NCBI GenBank assembly: GCA_021845945.1 | Contig: JAJZRD010000075.1 | Coordinates: 1 to 14,911, forward strand | Reading direction: 5' to 3' | Length of the DNA: 14,911 nucleotides | From: Chloroflexota bacterium | Lineage (GTDB): Bacteria; Chloroflexota; UBA6077 | In this document: positions 1-6,152 of the stretch, one piece after another | Position numbering within the stretch: the stretch's first letter is position 1 | Layout of the letters: every line of letters begins with the position of its first letter | Notes under the pieces: model-generated | Database searches by the model: none | Told to the model about the DNA's origin: nothing | The model's input: only the letters and a program-made list of their open reading frames with translations | Translations under genes and position numbers: made by a program

Positions 1-1
1 C

Positions 2-358
2 CTCCACAACGAAAGGGTGGACACCTGGGCCCAGGAGCGGGAACTGGCCCGCTACATCAACGAGCAGGTGCACGGGCAGGAGGTTCTGGTAGACGACTTC
101 CAGGGGTATCGGGTGATCTTCTTCAGCGGGCATCCCGAGTACTTCTATACCCCGGCCGATCGGGACTTCCACGAGACGCTGCGCCAGCCCTACGGCAAGG
201 TCACCTACATCCTGGTTTCTTCGTCGGAACTGGAGGGCAGTCTCAATCAGGTCAACATCGCCTACCCCACCCTCTACGCCCTGGGAGGCAGTTGGGTGAA
301 ACTTGAAAAGGAGATCTGGGTGTGGAAGCTGTACCGGGTCGTGGCCCCACCCAACTAG
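2..358 (+). CDS. C-terminal end of a GT39-like polytopic glycosyltransferase-family protein (5' partial)
   Basis: The frame is open to the left edge of the window, so only the last 118 residues are visible; the GTG at 17 is unlikely to be the true start. The visible part is a soluble domain with no membrane segment, running from WAQERELARY to a TAG stop at 356-358. It is clearly paralogous to the C-terminal domain of the next gene, sharing the VL(V/L)DD, GYRVIFF, (V/A)YILV and LY(R/Q)V blocks in the same order. In that neighbour the domain follows a multi-helix region resembling PMT/ArnT-type (GT39) lipid-linked sugar transferases, so the missing part of this gene is probably the same. The domain would face the periplasm or cell exterior. 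The next ATG lies 23 bp downstream, so the two are probably cotranscribed. The family call rests on the paralogue and is inference. Confidence 0.7.
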   Translation, partial: LHNERVDTWAQERELARYINEQVHGQEVLVDDFQGYRVIFFSGHPEYFYTPADRDFHETLRQPYGKVTYILVSSSELEGSLNQVNIAYPTLYALGGSWVKLEKEIWVWKLYRVVAPPN

Positions 359-381
359 TACACGACCACAGAGAAGGTGAT

Positions 382-2046
382 ATGTACTGTCATGCTGAGC
401 GCAGCGAAGCATCTCCCCGTGGCGAGAGGAGATCCTTCGCTATCGCTCAGGATGACACCTATCAAGATCTGTGTGGCGGAGTACTAGGTAGGCATAAAGA
501 AGTCTTTGATAGTTCTGGGGACACCCCAAGCCCCGGCAGGAGGGGCTTAGCCCCTCCTGGACCTCCCCAGAAGCCATTCGCCGCCTACCCAGCGGCCTTC
601 GGCGAGAGCTGGCTGGTTTTCGGGCTCTCCCTGGGCCTCAACCTGGCCGCGGTCTACCTGGTGGCGATCCAACTGAAGCTGTTCCTGCCCGAGGCCATGG
701 CGTCCGCGGTGCAGGCATGGGAGCTGCTGGCCGGCAACCTGCTGGGGTTCGCCGCCCTCGGAGCCTCCCTGCCGCCGCTCGCGGCCCTGCTGCAACTCCC
801 GCTGGCGCTGCTCCCGTCCCTGCAAGAGAGCGGGCTGTCCGCCAACCCGGCGACGGCCATCGCCGGGGCCCTTACCTGCGCCCTGCTGAACCTGATCCTT
901 GCCGGCTGGAAGCTGGGGAGGGCGTGGCGCTACCCGGCGGTGGCCCTCCTCGCCTCGAACCCGCTGCTGCTCTTCTACTCCGGCGCCGGATCGCCCGACG
1001 TGCCGGCGGTTCTCCTCGTCGTGCTCTCCATTCACCTCTTCCTGCTCTGGCTTCGCCACCACGAGTCCCGACCCGCCATCGCCCTCGCATCGCTGATCTC
1101 CATGGGCTTTGCGGCAGGGCTGGCATCCCTGGCCCGCTACGAGGCCGCGGTCTACGCCGCCCTGCTGCTCGCCCTCCTCTGGTGGCAGGCCGGCCGGACC
1201 GGCCCTCCGCACGCCGGGCGAGTCGCCGCCCTGCTGATCACCTATGCCGTCCCGGTGATCTCCGTCCTCGGAGCCTGGGCGTGGCTCAACCTGCTGGTGC
1301 TGAACGATCCCTCCTCCGGCCCCGGCTACCTCGCTGCCGGGATGGACCGGGGCCCGGACATCCCCCCGATAACCCCCTCCTCCTGGCGCTACCTTTTCCT
1401 GGCCGCGCCCCTGATCCTGCTCCCGGCGGGCTGGCTCCGCTCCCGCCTGGCAGCTCCAGGCTCCCATCGAAGAGTAACGCTTCCGGCCGGCATCGCAGCG
1501 CTGCTGGCCCTCGCCCTGGCGGCGGTCGTCTCCGGAATGGTGATAGCTCAATGGGCCCAGCCGGATCGGGCAGGCAGCCCCTCTCCGCTAGGTGCGTCGT
1601 TCCTCAAGTCCGATACTGTAGGGCGGGGTCTTGTACCCCGCCGCCCGGCGCCAGACCCGCGAGTGGCGGCGGGGGATGAACCCCCGCCCTACGGAGGCAA
1701 CTCTGAGAGGTGGGCTGAGGAGCAGGAGATCGCCCTCTACCTGCGGGAACAGGCCAACGGGCGTCGAGTGCTGCTGGACGACTGGGAGGGATATCGAGTA
1801 ATCTTCTTCACCGGCCGACCCAAGTTGTTCATCGCCGCCGGTGACCCCGATTTCCTGCCATCCCTACGCTCACCGCAGGGCCGTGTCGCCTACATCCTGG
1901 TTCGCGACCCGAGGCTACAGGGATCCAGAGCGCTCGACGGCTACTACCCCGGCATCTACCAACTGGGCAGAGAATGGGCAACCCTCACGAGAGAGTGGCC
2001 CACCGTGGGCTGGCGCCTGTATCAGGTCAAGGCTGCATCGGAGTGA
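382..2046 (+). CDS. GT39-like polytopic membrane protein, tandem paralogue carrying in-frame palindromic repeats (possibly decaying)
   Basis: Nominal 554-residue protein. ATG 382 follows AAGGTGAT at 374-381, but no ATG, GTG or TTG occurs in frame again until 661. Recognisable protein therefore begins near nt 574, after two translated repeats. About nine hydrophobic segments follow (ESWLVFG to MVIAQWA). Blocks such as SNPLLLFYSG, a PDVPAVLLVV helix and LASLARYEAAVYAALL resemble GT39/PMT-like transferases, which add sugars from lipid carriers on the outer face of the membrane. The first-loop Asp usual in the family is not obvious: PEAMASAVQAW occupies that area. After the last helix a third repeat (1618-1692) adds 25 in-frame codons, then comes the soluble domain shared with the upstream gene. 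The TGA overlaps the next gene's GTG start. Either the protein has a repeat-built N-terminus or it is a 5'-damaged copy. ATG 322 is a less likely start because it lies inside the preceding gene. Confidence 0.6.
   Translation: MYCHAERSEASPRGERRSFAIAQDDTYQDLCGGVLGRHKEVFDSSGDTPSPGRRGLAPPGPPQKPFAAYPAAFGESWLVFGLSLGLNLAAVYLVAIQLKLFLPEAMASAVQAWELLAGNLLGFAALGASLPPLAALLQLPLALLPSLQESGLSANPATAIAGALTCALLNLILAGWKLGRAWRYPAVALLASNPLLLFYSGAGSPDVPAVLLVVLSIHLFLLWLRHHESRPAIALASLISMGFAAGLASLARYEAAVYAALLLALLWWQAGRTGPPHAGRVAALLITYAVPVISVLGAWAWLNLLVLNDPSSGPGYLAAGMDRGPDIPPITPSSWRYLFLAAPLILLPAGWLRSRLAAPGSHRRVTLPAGIAALLALALAAVVSGMVIAQWAQPDRAGSPSPLGASFLKSDTVGRGLVPRRPAPDPRVAAGDEPPPYGGNSERWAEEQEIALYLREQANGRRVLLDDWEGYRVIFFTGRPKLFIAAGDPDFLPSLRSPQGRVAYILVRDPRLQGSRALDGYYPGIYQLGREWATLTREWPTVGWRLYQVKAASE
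388..457. repeat. 70-bp imperfect palindrome of the TGTCATGCTGAGCG / CGCTCAGGATGACA type
   Basis: The left arm begins TGTCATGCTGAGCGCAGCG and the right arm ends CGCTCAGGATGACA. The two arms match at about 24 of 28 positions with one gap. Read in frame it encodes the HAERSEAS...FAIAQDD peptide, recognisable as a frequently mistranslated dispersed repeat of GC-rich environmental bacteria. It starts two codons after ATG 382. It has no coding role that I can see and is probably a REP-like or miniature mobile element. Confidence 0.8.
515..570. repeat. 56-bp palindromic repeat with CTGGGGA / TCCCCAG ends and a strong central hairpin
   Basis: Outer arms CTGGGGA (515-521) and TCCCCAG (564-570) are exact complements. 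Inside them, CAGGAGGGGCT (537-547) and AGCCCCTCCTG (549-559) form an 11-bp perfect inverted repeat around one base. In the frame of the surrounding ORF it reads as a Pro/Gly-rich stretch ending GLAPPGPPQ. The sequence between this repeat and the 388-457 repeat is AT-richer than the genes around it, suggesting a block of non-coding insertions. Confidence 0.75.
1618..1692. repeat. 75-bp double-hairpin repeat inserted in frame inside the GT39-like gene
   Basis: The element starts GTAGGGCGGGG and ends CCCCCGCCCTAC. Its outer arms pair at about 22 of 28 positions. Each arm is also a hairpin by itself: GGCGGGGT/ACCCCGCC with loop CTTGT, and GGCGGGGG/CCCCCGCC with loop ATGAA. It spans exactly 25 codons with no stop, so it lengthens the linker between the last membrane helix and the C-terminal domain without shifting the frame. 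Confidence 0.8.
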
Positions 2047-4229
2047 GCAGATTGTCGAACCGAGTCTGTCGTCGAACCCTCGGCGCGAGCCTTCTGGCCC
2101 TCCTCGCTCTCTTGCTGTTGGCGGCGCCGGCATCGGCGGCCCAGCCCGCTCCCCAGCGGGACGTCAGCTTGAAGCAGTTGCGCATGGGAGACCTGACGGC
2201 GCGAGGCAACGTGGCGACGCTGAGCATCTACCTTCCGGGCTACGGCGACTACGAGCTGGGGGAGGGTGGCTACCTGTACCTGGAGTACGACCACTCGCCG
2301 CTGCTCCGCCCGGAGGGCTCGACCCTCACGGTCGTGGCCAACGGCACCCCGGTGGGCAGCGTGCTGCTCACCGCCCAATACGCCGGGCGGACGGGATGGA
2401 AGGTAAGCTTGCCCGCAGATCGGCTCAGACGCGACATCAACCTGGTGGAACTCCGGTACCAGATGCGGCTGCAGGACGGTGGGGACTGCACCGACCAGGA
2501 GAACCCTGCCCTCTACAGTACGGTCTACGCCAACTCCTACCTGCACTACGATTACGCCTCACCCCTCCGCTTCATCCCCCTGCCGGCCCCGGACCTGGCG
2601 CGCTTCCCGGAACCGTTCCTGCGCCCCACCGCCCCCGGGGGGGATGTGACCTTCGTCCTGCCCGACCATCCCTCCTCCGGCGATTTCAGCGCAGCCGCCA
2701 GCATCGCCGCCCGATTCGGCCAGCTCGCCGGCAGCAAGCCGTTTACAGCCAGGCTGCGCCTGGCTGGAGGGATGAGCCAGGAACTTCGGGCCAGCCAGGA
2801 CCTGGTGGTGGTCGGCACCCCTGAGGCCAACGGGCTTCTGCGAGAACTCTCGTCCCGGCTTCCGTTGAAGTACGGCCAGGGGGAGGGCGCCACGGGCTAC
2901 GTCGACCAGGCCGGGCAGTCCGTCGCCCCCGACGGCGGGGTCATCCAGGAGCTTCCCTCGCCCTGGGACAACCGCTTCTCGGTTCTGGTGGTGAGCGGAG
3001 GCAGCGAGGAAGGCGTCAGCCGGGCGGCGCGCACCCTGAGCAGCCGGCTGGGGGCGTCCACTCTGCAGGGCTCGTACGCCATCGTGACCGAGGCCTCCGA
3101 GGGGCTGAGGCAGGGGCAGGGGCAGGGCACCCCACCGGAGGGTTCGACCTCGGCAGTCAGCCTGGAGCAGCTGGGGATCGGAAAGTCAACGGTCAAGGGA
3201 GCCGGCGGGCACAGCATCAGCTTCTCCTTCGATGCCCTGCCCCCCGACGGCTCGGAGGGGGTGTACTTCGACCTGGTCAGCAGCCACTCCCCGGTCCTCG
3301 ACCCATCTCGGTCCACGGTAACCGTGGCAGTGAACGGTACGCCTGTGTACACGATGGCGCTCAAAGCCGACAACGGCGAGCGATCTAGCCGGCGGATCCG
3401 GTTATCGGGGCCCGCTCTCCGCCCGGGGAGCAACTCGGCCACCGTGACCTTCAACCTGTATCCGCCACCAACCGAGGGGTGCGGACCCGACGCCCAGGAG
3501 AGGGCCTGGGCCGTTCTTCACCCGGATTCCAGCCTGCAGCTGCCTCCGGCGACCAAGCAGCCGCCCCTGGGGCTGTCCAACCTGCCCTACCCCTTCGTTC
3601 AGCGGGGCACCCTCTCGAGCAGTCTTCTGGTGTTGCCGGACGACCCGACCTTCCTGGAGGACAGCCTGCAGGTGGCCGCGGTCCTGGGCCGCCAATCCTC
3701 GGGGACCAGCACCGAACTCCGGGCGGGCACGGCATCGGACCTGACCGAGGAGACGAAGCGGAGCTACCACCTGGTGGCCTACGGCCTGCCGGAGAACAAC
3801 GGCGTGATAGCCGAGGCTGCCGGGATGCTGCCGATGGCGCTGGGGGCCGGGTCGGAAAGGACCCTGCGAGGCCCGGAAACCGTGCTGCTGGGGGTCAAGG
3901 ACGCTGCGAACCTGGGGATACTGGAGCTGGTTCCCTCACCATGGAGCGCCGACAAGGCGCTGCTGGTGCTTTCGGGAACCTCCCCGGAGATGGCGAGGCA
4001 GTCCTACCAGGCGCTGGACGACCGGCTTCCGGCAGGAGACGTGGCCATAGTCAGCATGGATGACAAGGGCGAGTCCAAGGTTGCAGCGCTCACCCTACCG
4101 GTGGGGGTCGCCCACCCGGCGGGCGACACTCAGGTGAAGAACAGGTTGTACACCGTCGCCTCGATCCCGGCACTGCTGGTGATCGTAGGGATGGTGGGGC
4201 TGATGCTGGCCCGGTTGACGAAGCAGTAG
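2043..4229 (+). CDS. BcsB-like cellulose-synthase-type periplasmic subunit
   Basis: 728 residues. GTG 2043 is chosen because it overlaps the previous TGA (GTGA) and opens directly into a signal peptide: basic RLSNRVCRR, a leucine/alanine core, then ASA|AQ cleavage near residue 32. Longer in-frame starts lie inside the upstream gene. Two BcsB-type units follow, from about residue 40 (DVSLKQLRMGD) and 370 (SLEQLGIG). Each has a beta-rich section with a (V/A)NGTPV motif and a conserved Cys (GDCTDQENP; EGCGPDAQE), then an alpha/beta section. A single C-terminal helix (about 702-724) anchors it. In cellulose synthesis BcsB guides the emerging glucan outside the membrane and holds BcsA by its tail helix. 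No BcsA is in the window, and coupling to a GT39-like gene suggests a different exported polysaccharide. The BcsB family assignment is firm; the substrate is unknown. Confidence 0.85.
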   Translation: MSRLSNRVCRRTLGASLLALLALLLLAAPASAAQPAPQRDVSLKQLRMGDLTARGNVATLSIYLPGYGDYELGEGGYLYLEYDHSPLLRPEGSTLTVVANGTPVGSVLLTAQYAGRTGWKVSLPADRLRRDINLVELRYQMRLQDGGDCTDQENPALYSTVYANSYLHYDYASPLRFIPLPAPDLARFPEPFLRPTAPGGDVTFVLPDHPSSGDFSAAASIAARFGQLAGSKPFTARLRLAGGMSQELRASQDLVVVGTPEANGLLRELSSRLPLKYGQGEGATGYVDQAGQSVAPDGGVIQELPSPWDNRFSVLVVSGGSEEGVSRAARTLSSRLGASTLQGSYAIVTEASEGLRQGQGQGTPPEGSTSAVSLEQLGIGKSTVKGAGGHSISFSFDALPPDGSEGVYFDLVSSHSPVLDPSRSTVTVAVNGTPVYTMALKADNGERSSRRIRLSGPALRPGSNSATVTFNLYPPPTEGCGPDAQERAWAVLHPDSSLQLPPATKQPPLGLSNLPYPFVQRGTLSSSLLVLPDDPTFLEDSLQVAAVLGRQSSGTSTELRAGTASDLTEETKRSYHLVAYGLPENNGVIAEAAGMLPMALGAGSERTLRGPETVLLGVKDAANLGILELVPSPWSADKALLVLSGTSPEMARQSYQALDDRLPAGDVAIVSMDDKGESKVAALTLPVGVAHPAGDTQVKNRLYTVASIPALLVIVGMVGLMLARLTKQ

Positions 4230-4259
4230 AGGCGACCGGTAGCCCGCGCCCCTGGCGGG

Positions 4260-4266
4260 AAAGGAG
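4260..4266 (+). promoter_or_regulatory. Strong Shine-Dalgarno AAAGGAG that questions the start of the GGDEF-like gene
   Basis: AAAGGAG lies 7 bases before an in-frame CTG at 4274 but 25 bases before the first conventional start, TTG 4292. Good spacing therefore points to a rare CTG start, adding six residues (DGKQLL after the initiator). Upstream of TTG 4292 itself there is only a weak GGGA. Confidence 0.5.
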
Positions 4267-4291
4267 AGGAATCCTGGACGGGAAACAGCTC

Positions 4292-5143
4292 TTGCTGGTA
4301 AGGTTCTCGGTCAGCCTGCTCGTCCTCGCGAGCGTCGCCGCCGCCGCGGTCTTCGCATTGCTGGAGGCGGGGGAGGCCGCGACCCTGGGATGGACGCTCA
4401 TCGGGGCCCTCATGGCCACCTCCATGGCGCGGCCTTTCCGGGGCGCGGGAGTGCTAGCCACGGCCCTGGGGACGGTTCTCTTCTTCGGCGTCCAGCTGTA
4501 TCGCAGCCTGAGCACGGCCGGCTCCGCCCTGGAACTCCGACAGCTAGCCCCGGGGCTGGAGGGTGCGCTGCTGCTGGTTGGGGTCGGGCTCCTGGCGGAG
4601 ATCATCGCCCGGCGGCTGCAGCGAGTCGGCGACCAGATGGACCAGAACGCTGCCGCCATTAAGGAACTCACCCTTCGGGACGGCCTGACGGGAACGCTGA
4701 AGAGCGTCTACGCCGACAAGCTGCTGGCCGAGGAGATCGAGCGAGCTCGCCGGTACCACCGCAACGTCTCAGTGGTGCTGCTGTGCCCGGACGACTGGCC
4801 GGCAACGGTGCGGGAGCGGGGACGGGAGAAAGCGATCGAAGCGCTCAAGGAGGTGGGACAGGTGGTCATGAAGGGCTTGCGCAGCATGGACGTGGTCTCC
4901 CACCGCGAGGAGTCGCGATTCCTCGTCATCCTGCCGGAGACGCCCGCGCCGGGGGCTCAGCTGGTGGCAGAGCGGCTGTGCGAAGCGGTGGCGGCCGAGA
5001 CGGGGCTGCGCTTCCGATCCGGCGTGGCCGAGTTCCCCGACGACGCCGTCAGCAAGGATGAGCTGATCGGGGAGGCGGAGGCCGCCCTGGAGTTCGCGCA
5101 GAGCGCCCGAATGACCGTGGCAAGCCGTAGCCTGCTGACGTGA
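4292..5143 (+). CDS. Four-helix membrane protein with degenerate GGDEF domain and intact RxxD I-site (likely c-di-GMP receptor)
   Basis: 283 residues from TTG 4292; a CTG start at 4274 is possible. Four hydrophobic segments (about residues 4-23, 29-50, 52-70, 86-107) and a charged, probably helical linker (RRLQRVGDQMDQ) precede a GGDEF-fold domain beginning RDGLTG (129-134). The GGDEF signature is EESRF (206-210), and the metal-binding Asp of the first strand appears to be Cys (LLCPDDW), so cyclase activity is unlikely. RSMD (197-200) sits five residues before that signature, the exact place of the allosteric c-di-GMP-binding I-site. This resembles PelD of Pel polysaccharide synthesis (four helices plus degenerate GGDEF with I-site), but PelD also has a GAF domain, absent here. 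Position 62 bp after the BcsB-like gene suggests it couples c-di-GMP to polysaccharide export. The fold is seen; receptor function is inferred. Confidence 0.8.
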   Translation: MLVRFSVSLLVLASVAAAAVFALLEAGEAATLGWTLIGALMATSMARPFRGAGVLATALGTVLFFGVQLYRSLSTAGSALELRQLAPGLEGALLLVGVGLLAEIIARRLQRVGDQMDQNAAAIKELTLRDGLTGTLKSVYADKLLAEEIERARRYHRNVSVVLLCPDDWPATVRERGREKAIEALKEVGQVVMKGLRSMDVVSHREESRFLVILPETPAPGAQLVAERLCEAVAAETGLRFRSGVAEFPDDAVSKDELIGEAEAALEFAQSARMTVASRSLLT

Positions 5144-5156
5144 AAGGCATGGCGTC

Positions 5157-5438
5157 TCACCCCTCCACCATCCCATCTTCGGAGAAGGGCGGGGTCACGT
5201 CGCCCAGGGTGAAGGTCGTGACCTCTTCCAGGCTATCGCCCTCCAGGGGCCCCTCGGCCAACTGCACGGTGCCGTCCTCCTCGAAGGTGAGGTGGTACTC
5301 GCTTTCGCCGTCGGTGAAAACCACACCCAGGTAGCGGCCCTCCTCGTCCTCGTCTATGTAAACGTCCTGGACTTCGGTCCCTCCGATGCGAGACATCAAG
5401 AGCTCCGCCAGAGATACACCGGTCCTGTACTCCATCAT
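5157..5438 (-). CDS. Small acidic protein of unknown function, second gene of the UspA operon
   Basis: 93 residues if started at the ATG at 5438. That start is favoured by a GGAGGGAGG SD a few bases upstream on the minus strand. A longer form starts at 5477, abutting the UspA stop codon with no gap, but its SD is poor. The protein has no signal peptide or membrane segment and is rich in Glu/Asp. The centre (VQDVYIDEDEEGRYLGVVF, then SEYHLTFEEDGTVQL) looks like alternating beta strands of a small domain. I do not recognise the family. Its end is 13 bp from the end of the convergent GGDEF-like gene, with no terminator visible between them. Cotranscription with UspA suggests a stress-linked role, but that is context only. 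Confidence 0.65.
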   Translation of the reverse strand: MMEYRTGVSLAELLMSRIGGTEVQDVYIDEDEEGRYLGVVFTDGESEYHLTFEEDGTVQLAEGPLEGDSLEEVTTFTLGDVTPPFSEDGMVEG

Positions 5439-5477
5439 CCACCCTCCCTCCAAGAGGTGTTGAGCCCTGAGTTTCAT

Positions 5478-5957
5478 CTAGCCCACCGTACCCTTCCGCA
5501 CTACCAGTACCGGACAGGGGGCCTCCCTCACCAGGGCTTCGCTGGTGCTGCCCAGGATGGCTCGCTCGGCGCCGCCTTCGCCCCGGCTCGCTACCACCAT
5601 CAGGTCGAACCCCTCACGCCCGGCAAGATGGACCAGTGCGTCGATCGGATCCTCTCCGGCCTCCACCAGTCCCTCCACCCGAGCCCCAACCTCGTGAAAG
5701 GGTCGCATGGCTCTATCCAGTATAGCTTGCGCCCCCTCCCAGAGGGACTTTTCCACGATCACGTCATCTTCCGGATCCAAGGAGCTGGTGTCTATAGTAC
5801 TGGTGCCCAGAGGGATCGTCGGGTTGGGGATCACGTGAACCACGGTGATCTTGGCCCTTAGCCCTCGAGTCAGTACCGCGGTGAACTCCGCCGCCCTGAC
5901 GGATTCGGGCGAGCCGTCCGTCGCCACCAGGATCCTGTCCACCTTCACCCTGGCCAT
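5478..5957 (-). CDS. Universal stress protein (UspA family)
   Basis: 159 residues, the usual length for a single UspA domain, a cytoplasmic nucleotide-binding alpha/beta fold. The N-terminal strand VDRILVATDGS carries the conserved Asp14. The C-terminal nucleotide loop reads ASRG (123-126), nine residues, then GS (136-137). This is the G-x2-G-x9-G(S/T) pattern with the first Gly changed to Ala, so ATP binding is likely but not certain. The last strand (CPVLVVRKG) is typical. The ATG at 5957 is preceded by a clear AAGGAGG about 11 bases upstream. It is the first gene of a minus-strand pair with the small acidic protein and is divergent from the calcium pump, a neighbourhood consistent with a stress regulon. 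The exact stress cannot be read from sequence. Confidence 0.9.
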   Translation of the reverse strand: MARVKVDRILVATDGSPESVRAAEFTAVLTRGLRAKITVVHVIPNPTIPLGTSTIDTSSLDPEDDVIVEKSLWEGAQAILDRAMRPFHEVGARVEGLVEAGEDPIDALVHLAGREGFDLMVVASRGEGGAERAILGSTSEALVREAPCPVLVVRKGTVG

Positions 5958-5987
5958 GACGCTCGAAACCTCCTTACCTAACCCCTA

Positions 5988-6012
5988 CCCCCTTCCCCAG
6001 AAGGGAAGGGGG
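5988..6012. repeat. Perfect 10-bp inverted repeat in the UspA / calcium-pump divergent region
   Basis: CCCCCTTCCC (5988-5997) and GGGAAGGGGG (6003-6012) pair perfectly around CAGAA. There is no T-run on either side to make it an obvious terminator. It lies just upstream of the UspA SD, so it would be in that gene's leader if transcription starts farther right. It resembles the C/G-rich hairpins at 8938 and 8999 and may be a shorter relative of the same repeat class. Confidence 0.65.
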
Positions 6013-6089
6013 AGAGGTCAGCTTCCCCCTCTGTGGCATATAACCTGCCACCACGCAGACTCTCCCAACGGGACGACCGAAGGGTTCCT

Positions 6090-6106
6090 GCGAGGCGTCG
6101 CCTCGC
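6090..6106. repeat. GCGAGGC-GTC-GCCTCGC palindrome in the leader of the calcium-pump gene
   Basis: A 7-bp perfect stem with a three-base loop lies 46 bp upstream of the GTG start. The surrounding 6060-6150 stretch has short near-repeats (ACCGAAGGG at about 6076 and CCCGAAGGG at about 6129). Its nature is unclear: leader hairpin, operator or dispersed repeat. Confidence 0.5.
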
Positions 6107-6152
6107 CTTTGCCGATGGGATCGAAAAGCCCGAAGGGAACGGAGGTTGCCCG

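Noticed and set aside
388..457. Insertion sequence at the HAERSEAS palindrome
   Set aside because: No transposase frame or terminal repeats of an IS; only a short palindromic element.
547..1551. 334-codon minus-strand frame opposite the GT39-like gene
   Set aside because: Gly/Gln/Arg-rich translation without domains, opposite a clear multi-helix protein; shadow frame.
4292..5143. Active diguanylate cyclase
   Set aside because: GGDEF replaced by EESRF and the first-strand metal Asp apparently lost.
6033..6152. 40-residue longer start for the calcium pump
   Set aside because: The stretch has hairpin-rich leader character, and the GTG at 6153 has a well-spaced SD and gives normal family length.
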